The position numbers and the translations under genes were made by a program. This document shows positions 5,912-6,740 of a stretch of DNA of 6,740 nucleotides, piece by piece; the stretch's first letter is position 1; each line of letters begins with the position of its first letter. Under the pieces are notes generated by a model, which was given only the letters and a program-made list of their open reading frames with translations, did no database searches and had not been told where the DNA came from. Source of the stretch: an uncultured Aquabacterium sp. (GTDB taxonomy: Bacteria; Pseudomonadota; Gammaproteobacteria; Burkholderiales; Burkholderiaceae_C); contig CALAKR010000337.1 in the NCBI GenBank assembly GCA_937923225.1, forward strand, positions 1 to 6,740. The letters run 5' to 3'.

Positions 5912-6740
5912 TCAGGCCTCCAGCACCCAGGTGTCCTTGGTGCCCCCGCCCTGCGAGCTGTTGACCACCAACGAGCCTTCCTTGAGGGCCACGCGGGTGA
6001 GGCCTCCGGGCACCATCTGCACCTCTTTGCCCGAGAGCACGAAGGGGCGCAGGTCGATGTGCCGGGGCGCGATGCCCTTTTCGACGAAGGTCGGGCAGGT
6101 CGACAGCGACAGGGTCGGCTGGGCGATGTAGTTGCTCGGGTTGGCGATCAGGGCCTTGCGGAAATCCTCCACCTCGGCCTTGGTCGAGGCGGGGCCCACC
6201 AGCATCCCGTAGCCGCCAGCGCCGTGCACTTCCTTGACGACCAGATCGGCCAGGTTATCCAGCGTGTACTTGAGGTCGTCCTTCTCGCGGCACACGTAGG
6301 TGGGCACGTTCTGCAGGATCGGTTTCTCGCCCAGATAGAACTCGATCATCTTGGGCACGTAGGGGTAGATGGACTTGTCGTCGGCGATGCCTGTGCCGAA
6401 GGCGTTGGCCAGGGTGACGTTGCCGGCGCGGTAGGCACGCAGCAGGCCAGCCACGCCCAGGGTCGAGTCCTTGCGGAAGACCTCCGGGTCCATGAAGTCG
6501 TCGTCCAGGCGGCGGTAGATCACGTCCACCCGCACCGGGCCGCGCGTGGTCCGCATGTAGACGAAATCGTCCTTGACGAACAGATCCTGCCCTTCGACCA
6601 GCTCGATGCCCATCTGCTGCGCCAGGAAGGCGTGCTCGAAGTAGGCCGAGTTGTACATGCCCGGCGTGAGCACCACGGCCGTGGGCTCGTTGACAGAGGC
6701 CGGCGCCATGGCGCGCAGGGTGTCGAGCAGCAGGTCAGGA
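5912..6740 (-). CDS. Circularly permuted ATP-grasp protein (type 2), C-terminal part
   Basis: The last 275 residues of this gene are present. The frame is open through base 6740, so the N-terminal part lies outside the window; family proteins are about 470-490 residues long. The Met encoded at 6709 is internal, as conserved sequence ([10 protein letters not shown]) continues upstream. Family signatures appear in order: [55 protein letters not shown], the glycine-rich nucleotide-binding stretch [38 protein letters not shown] and the C-terminal [16 protein letters not shown]. These place it in the CP_ATPgrasp_2 (DUF404/DUF407) family, predicted to use ATP to form an amide or peptide bond on an unknown substrate. 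It is cytoplasmic as far as visible. It is followed after 25 bp by the Alpha-E gene on the same strand, the usual operon order, and the two presumably act together. Confidence 0.93.
   Translation of the reverse strand, partial: PDLLLDTLRAMAPASVNEPTAVVLTPGMYNSAYFEHAFLAQQMGIELVEGQDLFVKDDFVYMRTTRGPVRVDVIYRRLDDDFMDPEVFRKDSTLGVAGLLRAYRAGNVTLANAFGTGIADDKSIYPYVPKMIEFYLGEKPILQNVPTYVCREKDDLKYTLDNLADLVVKEVHGAGGYGMLVGPASTKAEVEDFRKALIANPSNYIAQPTLSLSTCPTFVEKGIAPRHIDLRPFVLSGKEVQMVPGGLTRVALKEGSLVVNSSQGGGTKDTWVLEA

Noticed and set aside
5170..5964. A 264-codon open frame on the plus strand
   Set aside because: It is antisense to the Alpha-E gene and the end of the ATP-grasp gene, which match known families along their whole visible lengths.

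Overview
This high-GC window most likely comes from a betaproteobacterium of the order Burkholderiales (Comamonadaceae or the Leptothrix/Aquabacterium/Rubrivivax group). That is inferred from the strongly GC-biased third codon positions, the argA-yggX neighbourhood and the paired circularly permuted ATP-grasp and Alpha-E genes; no rRNA or other taxonomic marker is present.

Layout. Bases 1 to about 150, read on the minus strand, encode a piece of a formylglycine-generating-enzyme (FGE/SUMF1-type) domain. At about 145-160 this meets, in opposite orientation, the C-terminal part of argA (N-acetylglutamate synthase, + strand, to 960). The argA amino-acid-kinase half is missing, so the left edge is a chimeric junction: a real rearrangement or an assembly join at a contig end. 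Next comes yggX (1008-1280, Fe(II)-trafficking/oxidative damage protection), closed by a clear intrinsic terminator (1311-1348). A tight + strand operon (1406-2956) follows: two half-size YeeE/YedE-type membrane proteins, together a split sulfur-compound transporter, and a DUF599 membrane protein whose start overlaps the second half by four bases. A 147-bp intergenic region with a small perfect inverted repeat leads to a secreted GDSL/SGNH esterase (3104-4267). A small predicted lipoprotein or anchored protein (4379-4783) follows, behind a leader with alternating hairpins.

From 4822 to the right edge the strand switches. An Alpha-E protein and the C-terminal part of a circularly permuted ATP-grasp protein lie on the minus strand, ATP-grasp first, 25 bp apart. 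This pair is the core of a predicted ATP-dependent amidoligase/peptide-modification system whose product is unknown. Downstream of Alpha-E the strand ends with a convergent gene, so the transglutaminase-like and proteasome-like partners often found with this pair are not there.

Most of the window is ordinary chromosomal core or near-core content. The points most worth a second look are the FGE/argA junction, the Asp in place of the oxyanion-hole Asn in the esterase, the two well-supported start sites of the Alpha-E gene and its nearly identical internal repeat, and the reduced ATP-grasp/Alpha-E locus.
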